A stretch of 64,000 bases of DNA from Synchiropus splendidus (GCF_027744825.2 NC_071335.1:27369001-27433000), one strand, 5' to 3'; counted from the stretch's first letter, positions 43,790 to 56,850 are shown. Made by a program: numbers and translations. The notes: a model not told the origin generated them from the letters alone.

Positions 43790-44335
43790 CACGCTATGGA
43801 GTCAAAAGTCAATATTATGGAGTTGGAATTCAATATTATGGAGGGATTGGTCAATATTGTGAAGTAAAAATACAATATTGTGGCATCAAAAGTCAATATT
43901 GGAGAGTGAAAAGTCATTATTATGGAGTCCAAAGCTAATATTTTGGAATAAAAGTCAATGATGTCGAGTAAAAATTCAATATTATGGAGTCAAAAAGTCA
44001 ATATTATGGAGTAAAAATGTAATATTATGGAGTCAGAAGTCAATATTATGAAGTAAAAATTCAATATTATGAAGTGAAAATTCAATATTATGGGGTCAAA
44101 AACCAGTATTTCGGAACAAAAAGTCAATATTATGAAGTAAAAATGTAATATTATGGAGTCAAAAGTCAATATTATGAAGTAAAATTTCAATATTATGAAG
44201 TGAAAATTCAATATTATGGAGTCAAAAACCAGTATTACGGAACAAAAAGTCAATATTATGAAGTAAAAAATTCAATGTTATGGAGTCAAAATCCAATATT
44301 TTCGAGTCAAAAGTCAATATTTTTCAAGTCTCTGT
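43790..44335. repeat. Second array of the ~21-bp ATTATGGAGTC-type unit
   Basis: The same unit as at 41300-42095 (AATATTATGGAGTCAAAAGTC and AATATTATGAAGTAAAAATTC variants). A block of about 120 bp beginning near 44025 recurs about 125 bp later. The array is separated from the first by 1.7 kb of non-array DNA. Confidence 0.88.
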
Positions 44336-44554
44336 CTCGCTAGTACTAGCCTAAAAACAGATTTTTCTGTGGAATAAAAGCATCATTTTGACACGAATGA
44401 AAGCAGAAGCAGACAGTTCTGAGAGAGCCGCAGTTTGACTCACACAATATGAAACCTACTTTTTCCACTCGATCTGCGGCGGAGACAGAAAAGCGGCGGG
44501 CCGTGCTCTGGACCCTCCTGAGCCTCCCGGCCTCACACCCCACACCCTTCCAGG

Positions 44555-44820
44555 AGCCACATTACCAGGGCCAAAGTGGCGGCGGACGATCGTCTTTCCG
44601 ATGGCATCATGACGCAGCGCTCATATTCAATATCGCCGAAACCTCCAGCCTTTTAGTTTGGCCTCTCCGAGCAGCGTGTAAAAGCTTCATCACGGCGGCG
44701 CTGATGAAATTACCTCCTATTATCCGCTCTTCCTCCATTCCGTCTCACTTGAAGGAGTGTGCAGATTTAATTTGCAGCAGGACTCATGAGCCACTTAGTG
44801 CAATGTATCTGTGTGTGCAG
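44555..44820. promoter_or_regulatory. Candidate non-coding regulatory island
   Basis: A balanced-composition stretch without repeats, lying among repeats, with motifs such as TTTAATTTGC and AAATTACCTCC. This profile resembles conserved non-coding elements near developmental genes. It rests on sequence appearance only. Confidence 0.2.
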
Positions 44821-45039
44821 TGATTGATGGACGAGGTTTTATCGTGTTATCTGCCGCGCTGTGCTCCTTTGATCGGCCTGTTTGTTCTCTCACTAGAGTC
44901 TTCTCTCTCCCGCTCCCGTGCCTGTGTGCGTGCGTGCGCGCGCGCTGGCCTGCAGCCTCTGCTGTTCTCTGACGCCGATAAGGAAGGATCGTCTTGCTGG
45001 ATGAGAATTAGGAAATGACACGCTTCACACTCGCACCGC

Positions 45040-45185
45040 TGGACTGCCAGACAAGATTGTTTCCTAGAATTTGCCCAAATTGCTGGGCTGTAATGGCTGA
45101 CTGAGTCAACACCCCGCCGCCGCTGTGGCATCGGTTTATTACTGTATTCATAAACAGAATTGGATCGAGAGATTAGGAGCTGAGG
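45040..45185. promoter_or_regulatory. Candidate non-coding regulatory island
   Basis: Non-repetitive stretch with TTTATTACTG, CATAAACAG and CAAATTGC motifs (homeodomain/forkhead-like cores). It has no open frame structure. Function is inferred from appearance. Confidence 0.2.
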
Positions 45186-45199
45186 GAGACTCGCGGTTC

Positions 45200-47480
45200 G
45201 GAGCTTGTTCTGTCGCCACCATGGCGACGCCACCACCTGAGTCACCCACAGGAGTCAGCTGGTGCCGGTGTGACTGAACGCCGGCCTGGACCTGGACCTT
45301 CTCGCTGGCTCGACAGTCTCTTTTCTGTCACACCTGTTGTCAGAAGTGGGTTCTGAATAACCCTGTACCTCGGCCCGACCACGTCGACCAATCCGCTCGA
45401 TGGGTCGCTCACGGTCTCCACCCCCAAACAGGCGAGGCTCCTCCCACACCTGGTCTAGACTCTCCTGTTGAGGCTTCTCCTGGGATCAGGTTGCTTTGGA
45501 TAAAAGGATCTGCGGAATGACCTGCCATGTATCGTGGCAGAAAATACAGATGAAAAAAGAACAATGAGAAAATGACAATAAAAGGAGTATGGAGTTGAGT
45601 CAAATCAGCAGCAAAAAGTGTGAAACTTTATGGGGTGGAATTTGACACATGGATGAAACTATAGACTTCAGACTTTAGATGTGAAGTCGTGGTCCATGAA
45701 GGTTCGGATGTTTGCCTCCCAGACTATTCTAGGCACCTTCATTCTCACTCCTCCCCCTTGAATTTAACGCTATATTGATTTGAAACGTTCTCTCTTCATA
45801 ACTCATATTTACACCATAATAACAAAATATGGCACCAAGCTTTACTAGCGGTTCTTAGCTAGCTTTTAAACGTCTGGCGTGGTGCCAGCAGTGTGAGGTG
45901 GCTTTTATGTTGATGTTGTTGAAGTCTAAGAGATGGTACGTCGACTGTGGTCCATTCACAGGCACAAATGGCGTCAGAGGTGGGATGCTAACAAGGGAAG
46001 AATCCCCCAAAATGGACCCTTATGTAAAGATGAAAACCGGCCTGATTCAATGATGAATAGGTGAGAGACTTGCTTTTTTTCAGCTCAGACCATATCTTGG
46101 TTTGTAGGGGGCGGAGCCAAAGCCTGTCCAAGGGAAGCAAGACCTAACCTTAGCCACCGGCCTAAGCTGAGCCTCGCTCCTCCAAAGCCTAGGCCAAACC
46201 CTTGAAGCTAATCCTAAATGTCAAGAGTTTCTAACCCAAGACCGAGTCAAGACCAAGATTTTGAGCGGGCGTAACCAAGTCTTAGACCGAGACCCAACTG
46301 AATACAGAACACAAGACTTCGCAAGTTGGCCGAAGCCACCGAAATCAATGATCCAAAATGAAACTCTGTCAAAGTTTGTTCGTGTCCAACCTACCCTGAA
46401 AGTTCAGTGGAAATGTTTGTCTCCCAGTCACAGCGCTCTTCATCTATGACATCATGAGGGTTCATTTACTGGTTTATTTATTGGTCAGGAATCCAACACA
46501 TTAGCAACATGGCGAAGGTCGAGTCTAAATCTCGCCGAGTCCCAGATAAAGCTGAGAATGTGGCCTCGGGAAACATACTTTTTTGCAGTACTAGTCTACG
46601 GTGTGAGTGCATTTGCACATCCTCTCATGTTTTTTGTTAATAAACGTGTGTTCTGGTAACTTCCGTGCGTTTAGTTTCCCTCCTTCCTCCCTGGTGAATG
46701 GCACGCGGCTGGAGTCAGCATGCAGACCTCTTAAGCACCAGGACTCCAGATCGTCTTTCTTCTATCCCTGGTAAACTGGTTCTCCTCGCTTGCTCTCCTT
46801 CCATCGTTCATTTATCCGTCCCTTGACTTATCATTCCTTCAATCTTTCCAAAACCCTGGTGCTGTGAGTTTTGTGCCTGCCTTCGTCGATTTGCTCCGTG
46901 TTGCCTCCTGGTTTTCTCTTCGCTGTTGCTTTTCCCTGCCCGTGCGTTTGTTTTGACGACCACTGTAGTGTGTTTGTGTCTTTGTGTCATTGTGTTTGTT
47001 CTCTCTATTTACAGACTCTGCTTGTATTCGTTCTCCTGGTTCAGGACTTTATTCTATCGCAGACTCATCCCAGTTCGGTGACATTTTGGATTTTGGACTT
47101 TAGTTCATTTCTCCCAGTTCGGTGACGCTTTTGTTGAATTTTTGGATTGTTCTATTAAACAATTGTATTCGACCCGGTGGCTGGGGGGTGCAACAGCAAA
47201 TAAACACTGCTCTAACCCAAACCCCAATGAAGTTGACGTTGTTTAGGAAGCGTGAGCGCACAGGCCTGGTGGAGGTGCTAGCATGGCGGCTAAAGAAGCG
47301 CCCTGTCAGCAACACTGCCGCCAGGACGTCCAGGGTCTGACCTCGTGACCTCGTGACCTTGTGACCCGGCCCTCTCCGACCCCTTCCTCGCCTCCGCCTG
47401 GCCTCACCCTCCCCCCTGCTTCCATCCTGCCGCTACCTGACGCCCAAACACTCTCCTTCACACTGACAAAACACACACAC
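45200..47480. other. Gene-poor interval with LTR-like and repeat pieces
   Basis: No supported gene. The segment 46680-47230 is pyrimidine-rich and ends with ATTAAA and AATAAA hexamers. Within it CCCAGTTCGGTGAC occurs twice (about 47070 and 47113). It may be a decayed LTR, but I see no paired LTR or gag/pol frames. Confidence 0.3.
45945..46005. repeat. Dispersed repeat, copy 1
   Basis: GGTCCATTCACAGGCACAAA continues through a near match of a segment at 48183-48235 (both share AAATGGCGT and GGGATGCTAAC). Two diverged copies of one family, both in the same orientation. Confidence 0.55.
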
Positions 47481-47509
47481 ACTCACACGTGCGCTTGTGG
47501 CGGCAGCTT

Positions 47510-47610
47510 CTCTCTAATGACGTCCTCAGAGTATAATTAGTCTGGCCAATTAACAGCAGTAACGACGCTTGCATTCATGATGTCAAATTACAGCGAGCTG
47601 ACAAAGTGTC
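47510..47610. promoter_or_regulatory. Candidate non-coding regulatory island (TAATTA-type cores)
   Basis: Contains TATAATTAGTC and CCAATTAAC and a GCATTCATGATG piece in unique-looking DNA. Homeodomain proteins bind TAATT cores, but binding is not shown here. Confidence 0.25.
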
Positions 47611-48169
47611 GACTCAGCGCCGCTCACCTGCCGCGTGTGTGCCATTCCATCAAACCCTTCTGCAGCTTCAGAGCCGACTCCCACACACGCTCGCCGCCGC
47701 ACGCTCGTCCAATGACGGCGCTGTAAATCTGCCTCGCCGCCGTCCGTCGCCGTGGCGATGCTCTTGAAGCCCGAAATAAGCAGCTGGATGAGCGCGCGGC
47801 GTTACTAAATCACAGCCGCGCCGCTGTGTACACAGCATTATTAAATGCTATACATTACCACCAGTCGGCTGGGATGGTGGCGGCTGTGACGACAGGAGGG
47901 CGGGCGGGCGGCGGAGCGTCGCCTTGATGGATGGGGCGAGGGGGCGGGGCCTGGGGGAGCAGCAGCGGTAGTGGGGGGTTATCTTAACTACCTCGACCCT
48001 CTGGAGGTAGACAGCAAACACACACCCAACAATGATAAAGAGACGCGGCCACAATCTTCACAAGCTATCAGCTAGCTCTATGACGACTAGCATAGCGCTA
48101 ACTTTGAAATGCAGCACCTTCTACAGGTGACTTTTGTCAACACCGATTTCGCGGTTGAGGTTCACGGAT

Positions 48170-48240
48170 TGAGGACCAATTACGGTCCACTTACAGCGAC
48201 AAATGGCGTGAGAGGCGGGATGCTAACTAGCAAAGGATCT
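48170..48240. repeat. Dispersed repeat, copy 2
   Basis: GGTCCACTTACAGCGACAAA then the same continuation as the copy at 45945. Adjacent DNA at 48280-48300 has a short palindrome (GGGAAATTCCC). Confidence 0.5.
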
Positions 48241-50530
48241 GTGGAAACAACACTGCAGTGATGATGGTACGTTCCAGTTGTCCTCGGACTGGGAAATTCC
48301 CAACCCCACCCCGATGATGTCATTCGACGTCGCAAGGTGGGAGAATTGTCACTGTTCGCAATCGAAGAGGCTGCTGTGTCAAAAGCAAGTCGAGCCTCCG
48401 TAATGTTGCACATACTTTTTTTGAATTGTTCAAATTGTTTCCAGACGGCCGTTCGAGAAGTGAATTGTTCGAAATCTGAACGGATTTTTCCGATTACAAT
48501 GAATGGAAAAAGAAACAATGCGTTCCAAGCCTTGAAATGGTCTTTTGTAGGAGTGAATGTAGAGTGTCTGCTGCAGGTGGCTGTTCCTCTATGTGTGTGT
48601 CCGCTGCATGTGGGAGGGGTTGCCGAGTGAGTGACGTCTCTCCAGAAGTGAAGAGGTGCCCGGTGTCTCTAGTTATGCTACACATGGCGCTAGGTATGCG
48701 TCCGCTGGTGAAATGTGTCGGAGTGATGATGTCACGTCCAGCAGTCGCAGTTGGAGCTTTAAAAACTTTGTCATGAGTAAATGAAACTTCATTTGAAGGA
48801 TTTGATGGCACTGCGTTTTCCCAGCTTGCTCTACTTCCTGGTCTGAGGACGAACACATTGTTATTGGTTAGCATGTGGCGTGTCATCACCAGACCAGGAA
48901 GTATCCCCGGATTTGTTCCGTAACAGTGAAAAGCCTGTTCACATGACTCACGTTGTGCCATAAATGAATAAAAGTTTCATTGGCGTTTAAAAAAAAAAAA
49001 AAAATTATAAAAAAAAAAATATAAAATTGTCAGTGCAGAGCGTGACATCATCGCCTGGACACATTCCACAAGCGCACCTGCGCCCGCACAGCTTGAGCGC
49101 TGCGCTAACTGTGGAGCTCATGCAAAGAAAACTGATTCAGCTCGGATGCTATCTCACACGAACATTATTGAATCCTCCATAGCTGAAATTTGTGTGGCAC
49201 GCTTCGCTGCCGCACAATTCTGATTCCACACTGGCTCCCGACCCGACAGAACCGCCGGGCGGCGTTTGCATATGCAGCGTTTGGTCGTGGCATTGAAATT
49301 CAGCGCGAGCGAGAGAATCTGCTTCCCTCGCAAGCGCCTTAGCACGATGTCAAATCCACCCTCACGAGTCAAGGGATCACAGGGACAGACGCTGCGCCAG
49401 GAGTCTTGCTGAGTTAAGTCATCACACTCGGGTGTTTAATCACTAACCACAACCTGATGATGCTCTTTAATTAACACAACACTAATTGAGGGGAGCTGGC
49501 GAGTCGCAGCCTTGGCGCTCACTCGCTGGAAGAGTGAGGTCGTGTGACACAGTAGCCTGCCGCGTGTGTAACAAGCACTGGAGGAGTGTGTGGCTGACCA
49601 TGACGCTGCATCACCAGATCAGCAAAAGGTTTTTGGTCTTTGAAGCCACTGTTGTGTACGGTTCCTGTTGTGTGGTTTACTTTGCTAGCATCCTTAGCAT
49701 TTCCCGCCACTTTTTCTGATGAATCTAGAGCAGGAACCAACAAACTGTTGAATTGTTTCAGCGATGTAGAGGCTTGGACAAATCCCGAGCCGAACATGAA
49801 TCACGGCGGTTTGTTCACGAGTGGCGTCGCTTCTTATACAGCACAAACGCACATATTCACATGTGTAACAAGGAGGAAATCAGCGTGAGCCTCTTGTAAA
49901 CAACCCGACGAGCGAAGAAACCGATTAGCGGCGAAGTAGGACAAGAAGTTTGGGGGAAGTTTGACGCGGAAGCGGACGGCGCACCGCGGCGGGATTAGTG
50001 TTTGGGCGCAGAGGATTACCTAACCAAGTGAAATCTTCGAAGTGATTTAGTGCCGTGCTGCCATTTAGGAGGATTAGCAGACACTGTTATTGTAATGTCC
50101 ATTGTTTTACCGCCGCAAACATCGACGCCATTCTTGTCTATTGTTGTTTTACACCGCTAAGCTAACACTGTACACCGCTGCCGAAGCCAACGGCGCTAAA
50201 AGGCTAATAGCCGAGTCATTGTTCTGCATTTCGGGATTCAACACAACAACAGGATTTCCACCGATAATAAGGGGAGAAGGAGGAGGGAAACTATTCAAGC
50301 AAGGATTGGGAGCGAAGCAGAAGCAAACGCACAGATAAACTCTCCTGAATATGTATAATGTCAGACATAAAGGAGCATTGTTCCTCGGCGAGAGGTGTGT
50401 GCGGCAGGAGAACGGTCCGAGACCATGCAGGAATGAGGGCAAATATAATGGACTCCAAATATACTTGAGCTGGTTCAGACGCGCCACCAGGTTCCTTTGT
50501 GGCGCGGCAAGACTCTTCAGCGAGTCTCTT
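48240..50530. other. Gene-poor interval
   Basis: No supported gene. There are A-rich tracts at about 48990-49025 and a TTTAATTAACACAAC stretch near 49466. Open frames on both strands lack splice partners and domains. Confidence 0.45.
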
Positions 50531-50725
50531 TGAAGGGACGACTCTAATTAACATCCATTTGAATAATCGGCTGATCGACGTTCTCAGCCGCAGAGAAAAT
50601 CAAGAGGATCCTTTTGTCGCCGCTCGCCACTGAAATATGAGGCATATAACAAGACTCTTTTTGGGGAAAACTAATTAAGGGCTTTACTGGCGGCTGAAGT
50701 ACGATAACCGCCACAGACTTAGCAT
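50530..50725. promoter_or_regulatory. Candidate non-coding regulatory island
   Basis: Unique-looking DNA with CTCTAATTAAC and AAACTAATTAAGGG motifs about 120 bp apart and an ATTTGAATAAT piece. It resembles a conserved non-coding element in composition; no conservation data are available here. Confidence 0.25.
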
Positions 50726-51137
50726 TTGAATTCCTCCTGTGTACGTCTGTCATGTGACTCGGCCTCGCTGCAACTGAGCGTTCAAATTGTTTAGGACGGC
50801 CGCGCGGTGCGATGTGAAGAGGACTGTAACTGAGTAGATAGATGGACTGTTTAATGTCAATTGCTGGTGACAGAAAGAAAAAACAAATGTGAAAAATAAA
50901 GTAATAGAATGAAAAACAGCGAAGTGTTGAATATAAACAAGTTGTTACTGTAATTACAAATTAAAATAAAAAAGTGAGCCACAAAAAAACTTCCTTGTGA
51001 ATGGAAAACATAAAGAAGGTAAATAAAAAATAACTGTACAAGTCTGAGCAAAAATCTAAACTTGAAAATAAATTCAGTTTGTGACACAGAGATATAAGAC
51101 AGTGTCACAATAAATAAATGAGAAAAATCACTGTGTA

Positions 51138-51138
51138 C

Positions 51139-51199
<61 letters not shown>
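51138..51199. repeat. (TA)n microsatellite, about 60 bp
   Basis: Nearly pure TA run, bordered by AT-rich sequence that extends from about 50870 to 51420. Confidence 0.95.
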
Positions 51200-51202
<3 letters not shown>

Positions 51203-51484
51203 CATGTCAGAGAAAGTTTAAAAATGAAAAGATATCAGCAAAAGCAGAAACAAAAAATGTTAAATAAAATATATTTCAGAAAAGAATAATACCAAAAAAC
51301 GATAAAGGTTATATACTTAAAAGTAAATAAATAAGTACATTTATTTTTGTTTCACAAAAAGCTAATAGTGAAGCTAATAGAAGCTGTGAACATTTTATTT
51401 TATTATATTTTATTTGCGCTGTGGCAACGTGCAAAAGCCAATTTTCTGGGTGTTTTGTTCACGTCTCTCTTTCTCAAGGCTTGT

Positions 51485-51665
51485 CGTCCTTTCTTTGTGG
51501 GGACCTCTCACTGTCATAACCCTTTCCCCAGCCAAACTGAAACCCAGCTATAATGACCCAGTTATTTTGAAGTCTCGACCCTCAGACTGAGGCGGAACCT
51601 AAAAGGTCCCCACTGGGAGGTGTGTTTTCCAGAATTGTCCCCACAAGTACGTCTATACAGACACA
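51485..51665 (-). repeat. GTGGGGAC-type interspersed repeat, inverted copy
   Basis: TTTGTGGGGACCTCTCA at the left and GTCCCCACAAG at the right. Read on the minus strand, the order of internal phrases matches the copy at 20846-21070. A CA tract follows. Confidence 0.6.
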
Positions 51666-51699
51666 CACACACACACGCCCAGAGGAAGCTCTAAGGGAT

Positions 51700-53380
51700 G
51701 GAGCGGCTAATTAGCGACGATGAGAAGTTCATTTACTGCGACACCTCAGGTAATTGTCTGCGTCTCCTGCCGTCGCCTCCCATCATCTCTTCCTCTTCAC
51801 CCATTTATTTTTCGGCCCGACAATTTTCATGTTTGGACAAGGTGCCAAGAGTGGTGCGGCGCTCCGTCCCGCGGCACGCCGCGTCCCTCCCAACACATTT
51901 GCAGGTGTTTTCGGGGGACACGTCTGACGCCGCCGACTCGACGGACGGCGGGAAACGACACGAGCCTCGGCGCCGCTGGATTGTGTTTCTGTGCGCGTGT
52001 GTGTGTGTGTGTTTCCGTGTGGAGCAGGCGAGATGAAGCCTGGGCTAAATGTTTGCTAGCAGGTGAGCCTGTTGTTGACAGATGGTGTTTGCGAGAGAAG
52101 CCTTGTTCCCTGTAGAGTGGCGCCCCATGAACATGTTCATGCTCTCACACACACTGCACACACCAATACACAGGAAGTCAAGCAGACACGAGGACAGAGA
52201 CACTGCTGCTAGTTTGGGAGCCGATCGTGAGCAGGCGGCTGAGAGAAGGTCCGAGCCGTCACAGAGGTCTGGAGACCCAGTGAGGGACATGGTGGACCAG
52301 GACCTGGAGGTGGATGAAGAGGGTGGGTGATAAAATTTGCGATGTTTTGAAGGCAGCCCTGTCACGCTGCTTGCCGAACAATGGTCTTCCGACATGTTTC
52401 CGATGTGTTCAGACTAGTCCAGACCACTAAACCTGAGACCAAGTCAAAACCAAACAGTAGACAATGTAGTCGCCGTTGCTTCTGTGTTCAGTTTGGACTC
52501 GGTCTCGGGTTTGTACATCAAACAAACTCGCGTCTATTGTTGAACTCCTTTCAGAATAATTTCTACTTGCTAGTGTTGATTTTAGCTGAAGAGTCTCATG
52601 TCATTTCATTTGTCCTGGTAAACAGGAAGTCCAACACGGACCTGTTAAACACACGTGTCGCCCGACAGCTAGCTAGCGATCTGCTAGCACTTGGGACACG
52701 TGAAAAGGCTCGACAAGTCTAGAAAGACAAACAACTCATGGCCGTAATCTCTCACATGGTTGGTCCTTTGCTGTGGAATTGTGTCCGGTGTTCGTGAGAC
52801 ATGAAGAAGAATCAAGAGCGACCAGTGCGTGACAAGGCAAGAGAGTGACCTCTGGTGTGTGTTAGCAGCATTAACTATGAACCTCTAGTGGCTGTGTATC
52901 AGGAACGCTACACCAGGTGAAGCTCATCTCCCTGTCTCCACCTGACAGCGATGATCGGTGGCTAATACGTGAAGGTTTTACGTTAACCCGCCAGCGAGAG
53001 GCAGCTGAAAGCATCACTTCCCATCAGCAGGTTGGTGGAGCGTGGCAGCAGCGGAGGTGGCTCCATTAGAGCTAATCGCCCACTAAACAGCCCCCGAAGT
53101 CCGAGCGCTTTGTTGGTGACGAGAGTTGAAGTGTGATGAGAGCCAGAGGAAGGAAGCCGCCGCTGGACGTCACCGCTCCCGGAGCGAAGGTGGCGTCTGC
53201 AGCAGCTCCACACCAGGAAATGAAGTTGACAGCTGAGACGCGACGTGGGGACGAGGGGGAGGGGGGTCCTGTAATTAGACAGTTAATTACATCTGGATGG
53301 TGATCGGCCGGGGGAGGGGCTGTTGTTGGAGCGCTGTGTGTGTGTCATCACAAGTGTGTGTCTGTGCTCGCGGCTGTGTA
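51700..53380. other. Gene-poor interval with weak exon-like stretches
   Basis: Short open stretches with nearby splice-like sites occur at 51698-51749 and 52174-52322, but their phases do not join each other or the island at 59572. I do not call them genes. Confidence 0.35.
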
Positions 53381-53384
53381 CACT

Positions 53385-53500
53385 CCAGAAATAGGAGCTA
53401 ATTCTGGCTGTCTGAGGCCATTACGCTATTAATTTAATTTGGGTTAGCTGTCGCTAGCTCATTAACACATCTAATTAATTCATTGACATCGGAATTAAGC
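53385..53500. promoter_or_regulatory. Candidate non-coding regulatory island (dense TAATTA cores)
   Basis: Within about 115 bp there are GAGCTAATTCTGG, TATTAATTTAATTT and ATCTAATTAATTC plus a GGAATTAAGC piece. This density of homeodomain-like cores in non-repeat DNA stands out in the 28-kb interval. Confidence 0.3.
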
Positions 53501-54169
53501 TGTTTCACTGAAACTGACACCTCTCTCTCTCTCTCGTGCGAGCGAGTCGGAGGCGCCGCGGCAGATTGAAAGAGAAATATCGGTTGGGAGATGAGGGTGA
53601 GGGCCGATATTATCTCCGAGCTGGGAGCGTGTGGCGAGCGGGTGTCAGCCAGAGAGGGTCCCAGTCTCAGTCCCAGTCCCAGCGTGACAGGGCAACACCT
53701 GCTGTCCAAGCACCTGCTCACACAAGCTAGCAGAGAGCTAAGCTACAAGCTTGGACCGAGCGCTTCAACAGGGCCAAAGGCTTGGAAAGGGGCGGCCATC
53801 GGCCGATGACACGCTCAGGGCGTTTCCTGTTGGTGGCCCCGCCCACACTCACATTGCACACAGCAGGACAGACACAGAAACATCACGCCAACACAACATA
53901 CTGTTTAATACTCTCAAGGAAAACTCTACTCTCCAGTACAGGCTCCGAAATGTGGCATCTGTTGCTAGTTTTGTGAAATTATCCAAACTGAAGGGAAGAG
54001 CATTTTACCCCAAAATGTGTGTCCTCACAAAGGCAAAGGCATTTTAATGGCACAGATAGTATAAGACATGGGATTTAACCCAGCAACCCTGCCCATGCTC
54101 CGGCTGTGGAGAGAAGTCAAGAGGCTCATAGCAAAATAGGGTCTACTCAGGTGGTCACGTGACGCAAGA

Positions 54170-54290
54170 GTGCTGATGGCCACTAGGGGGAGAGTGTCCG
54201 TAACGTTGACGGCCGCGTGGGGGGAGAGGCAGAGGACACCCTGGAAAGGTCACCAGACACGTTTAGACAAAGCCAGCTAGAAAAGAGCCC
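54170..54290. repeat. Fragment of an interspersed repeat
   Basis: Contains ACACCCTGGAAAGGTCACCA, a phrase of a common fish repeat also present near 26693. Upstream DNA at 54070-54110 has GGATTTAACCCAGCAACCC, another phrase of the same class. Confidence 0.45.
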
Positions 54291-54299
54291 TCTGCCCTT

Positions 54300-56850
54300 G
54301 AGCTAGGCACAGACCCAACCTGCAGGCTCAGACGTATTCTGCGGTCAGCGACAGCGCAGGAACACCACACTTCATGTGTGTTTTCCTCTAACTGAGCCTT
54401 TATTGTTAACTCTGCTGCGGCCAATTAATGAGTTAGTTAGCTCCGTAACCAGCTGAATGAATGGGATGATTGTGTCATCAATTCAAAGCAGCAGCGGATT
54501 CGACCTCTGGACCCGACGCCGACGCTTTGTGTCACGGGGCAACGCTGGTTCTGAAGGTGAGATGTCTTTAAGAGGCACGTGTGATGAAGCTGCCTGGATT
54601 CACGCAGCACAAGGCGGAGCCAGAAGATTATGACCACCCGCCCCATTTCTCACTTGAACCTTCAACGTACATTTAAACGTACTTTTTTTTCCTTAAGTCT
54701 CGACCAAGCTCAGTATATGTTCCCTCCACTTCTTTCCTTTCTTTCTCTCTTTTCATTCATGAAACTCAATTCCTCTTCTTTTTATTGACTTGTTTTTATT
54801 GAGGGCATCTTTTCCCAGCTGCGTTTGCTGTGTGTTCCTTACCTTTGTGTTTACGTTCATTATGTTTTCTCATTTTCCAAACATTATTATTGATTTTTTC
54901 CCCCAGATTTGTGGAAAATGTGCGTATTATTTTGTTTTTCTTCATCTGAATGAAGGTTGTATGACAGGAGATCATTTAACACACAAGTTCTGACCGCGAC
55001 TCGGCGCTGGGCTTATGGGGCGGCCGTCTGGCTCAGGTGTTGGGCGACCCATCGGAGTGGCGAGCCTGGCGACAGGTAGGGATTATCTGGATGTAGCACG
55101 CAGCGGGGTGGGTGTGAGCGGGGCTGTCGTCACAGCCTGGGCCGTGCGGTAAATTTGATTTGGGCCGGTGGGAGGAGGAGGCCCGGCTGCGAACAGGTGC
55201 CCCTCACAGCGGTGTCGGGTTCAAGTCTCGGTCTCGCTGCGATCGCGGCAGATCCCCTGCTCTCTGTTCCTCCTCTGCCTCTCTGAGTAATGGCTCTCCA
55301 TTTTCACCGCGCACATCTTCGCCGCTGCCATTCATCCGTCTCTGTTTGTGTGGTAACCACCCCAGGAAATGGAGAGAATATGCCCTCCGTCTTCCCTGAT
55401 GACCTTCACTCGTCCTCCTGAATCACCTGGATGAGAACGCTGTCGCTGAACCCGCCACGATGGTGAAGCGCCTCCCTGAACCCGGCCGAGGCCTGGCCTC
55501 CAGCGCCGCGCAGGTGAGTGACAGAGGAGGCGAGGGAGGCCGGGCGCCTGCCGCGCGACACCCCTCCGCTCGCCAAGCAGCATCGCCAGCTGCCAGACCA
55601 ACTGCAGAGTCTCCGGGGAACCGTTAGCGCGGCGCTCTTAAACCCACACGCGGCTGTAATTAGGACACGGAGAGTGACTGAACGATCCGCCTTTGATTTT
55701 CTGCCTGGATTTGTTTTCAGGGAAACTGAGCTTTTTAAGTGGACGACTAAGTGGAAGGCGTTGATCGTTCAATCCCTCCGGTTTTTTTTTAAATACAGAG
55801 ACTCCAGTGGATGATGTTGGAGACTAGATGGAGTGAGAAACTAGGAAAGAAAAGACTTGCTGGCCGACCATCTTGAACTGCGTGTTCAGACTTGGCGACA
55901 CGCCAAGTAGTCGCTGGGCCGCCGCCTTCACAGCGACTTCTTCCCATCTCTCAAGTCACATAAAAAAGGGGGTCCATGTGCTGGGGGTGGGTCTAAAGGA
56001 GAGGCGGAGCTCCCGCAGTCTATTAAAGCAACAAAGGGTCCATCCCAACCGTCAGAGGAGTGTGGTGAATCACGAAAGACAGCTTCTCTTCCATCTGTCT
56101 TTCTGTCCAACGTCTTCTTGTAGGTGAATTTTCCCCTCACTTTAAATACCCCTGGTGTCTTGTCCTCCGATTCTGTCGGCTTGAAGGTGATCTGAAACAT
56201 GGGTCATGACATTCTGACTCTGTTGCCCCAGACATGTCGCTTCAACCGCTCCCATGTTGCAGTGCGAAAAATCGCGTACAAAAACTGTAATAGATGCCGA
56301 AGTTGGGCGTTTTCCCTGGATAGTTCCATGTACTCTTGACTCTGGAAAACCCCAGGCATGCTGGAAGAACTCCATCCCAAAGACTGACGCAGGAGGCTTC
56401 TGGGTAGACGGAAGTCTGAACCTCCCTGCTGGACGCTACTGAAGCTGGTTTTCACCAAACAATAAGACCTATTATATTGACGCTAACATGAAGGCATGCT
56501 TGCCCTTCCTTTTAAAACGCCTGTATGTCTTTAATCATGAGCTTCCGTTGATGCTGAATGGACTTTTTTGCCATTGAATCAGGGCAAAGGTTTGAAGGAC
56601 ATGAAGGACAGTCGTGGGAGCTCTCCCCGGCTCTGCTTCTCTCACTCAGATCATCCACAGTTTCCGCACCAAAGCGACATCATTCATCGTCCTGCTTTTA
56701 TTGCGTTGATTCTTCACCTGTTTACGTTTGCTCCTCTCTCTCTTCGTCTCCGTCACCACCACCAGGACAGCTTGAGCGTCGCTGTCATGGGCAGATGAAC
56801 GTGCCGATGTTCACTGATGGTGTGTTTGCGTTTTGCTTCCTCAGTGGCCT
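54300..56850. other. Gene-poor interval
   Basis: No supported gene. A SINE-like segment at about 55150-55240 has a GGGTTCAAGTCTCGG B-box-like motif without a cloverleaf. Open frames such as the one near 55332-55601 on the minus strand have no further support. Confidence 0.4.

Noticed and set aside
51698..52322. Two short exon-like stretches (51698-51749 and 52174-52322)
   Set aside because: Their open frames and splice phases do not join each other or the island at 59572, and the acceptors are weak.
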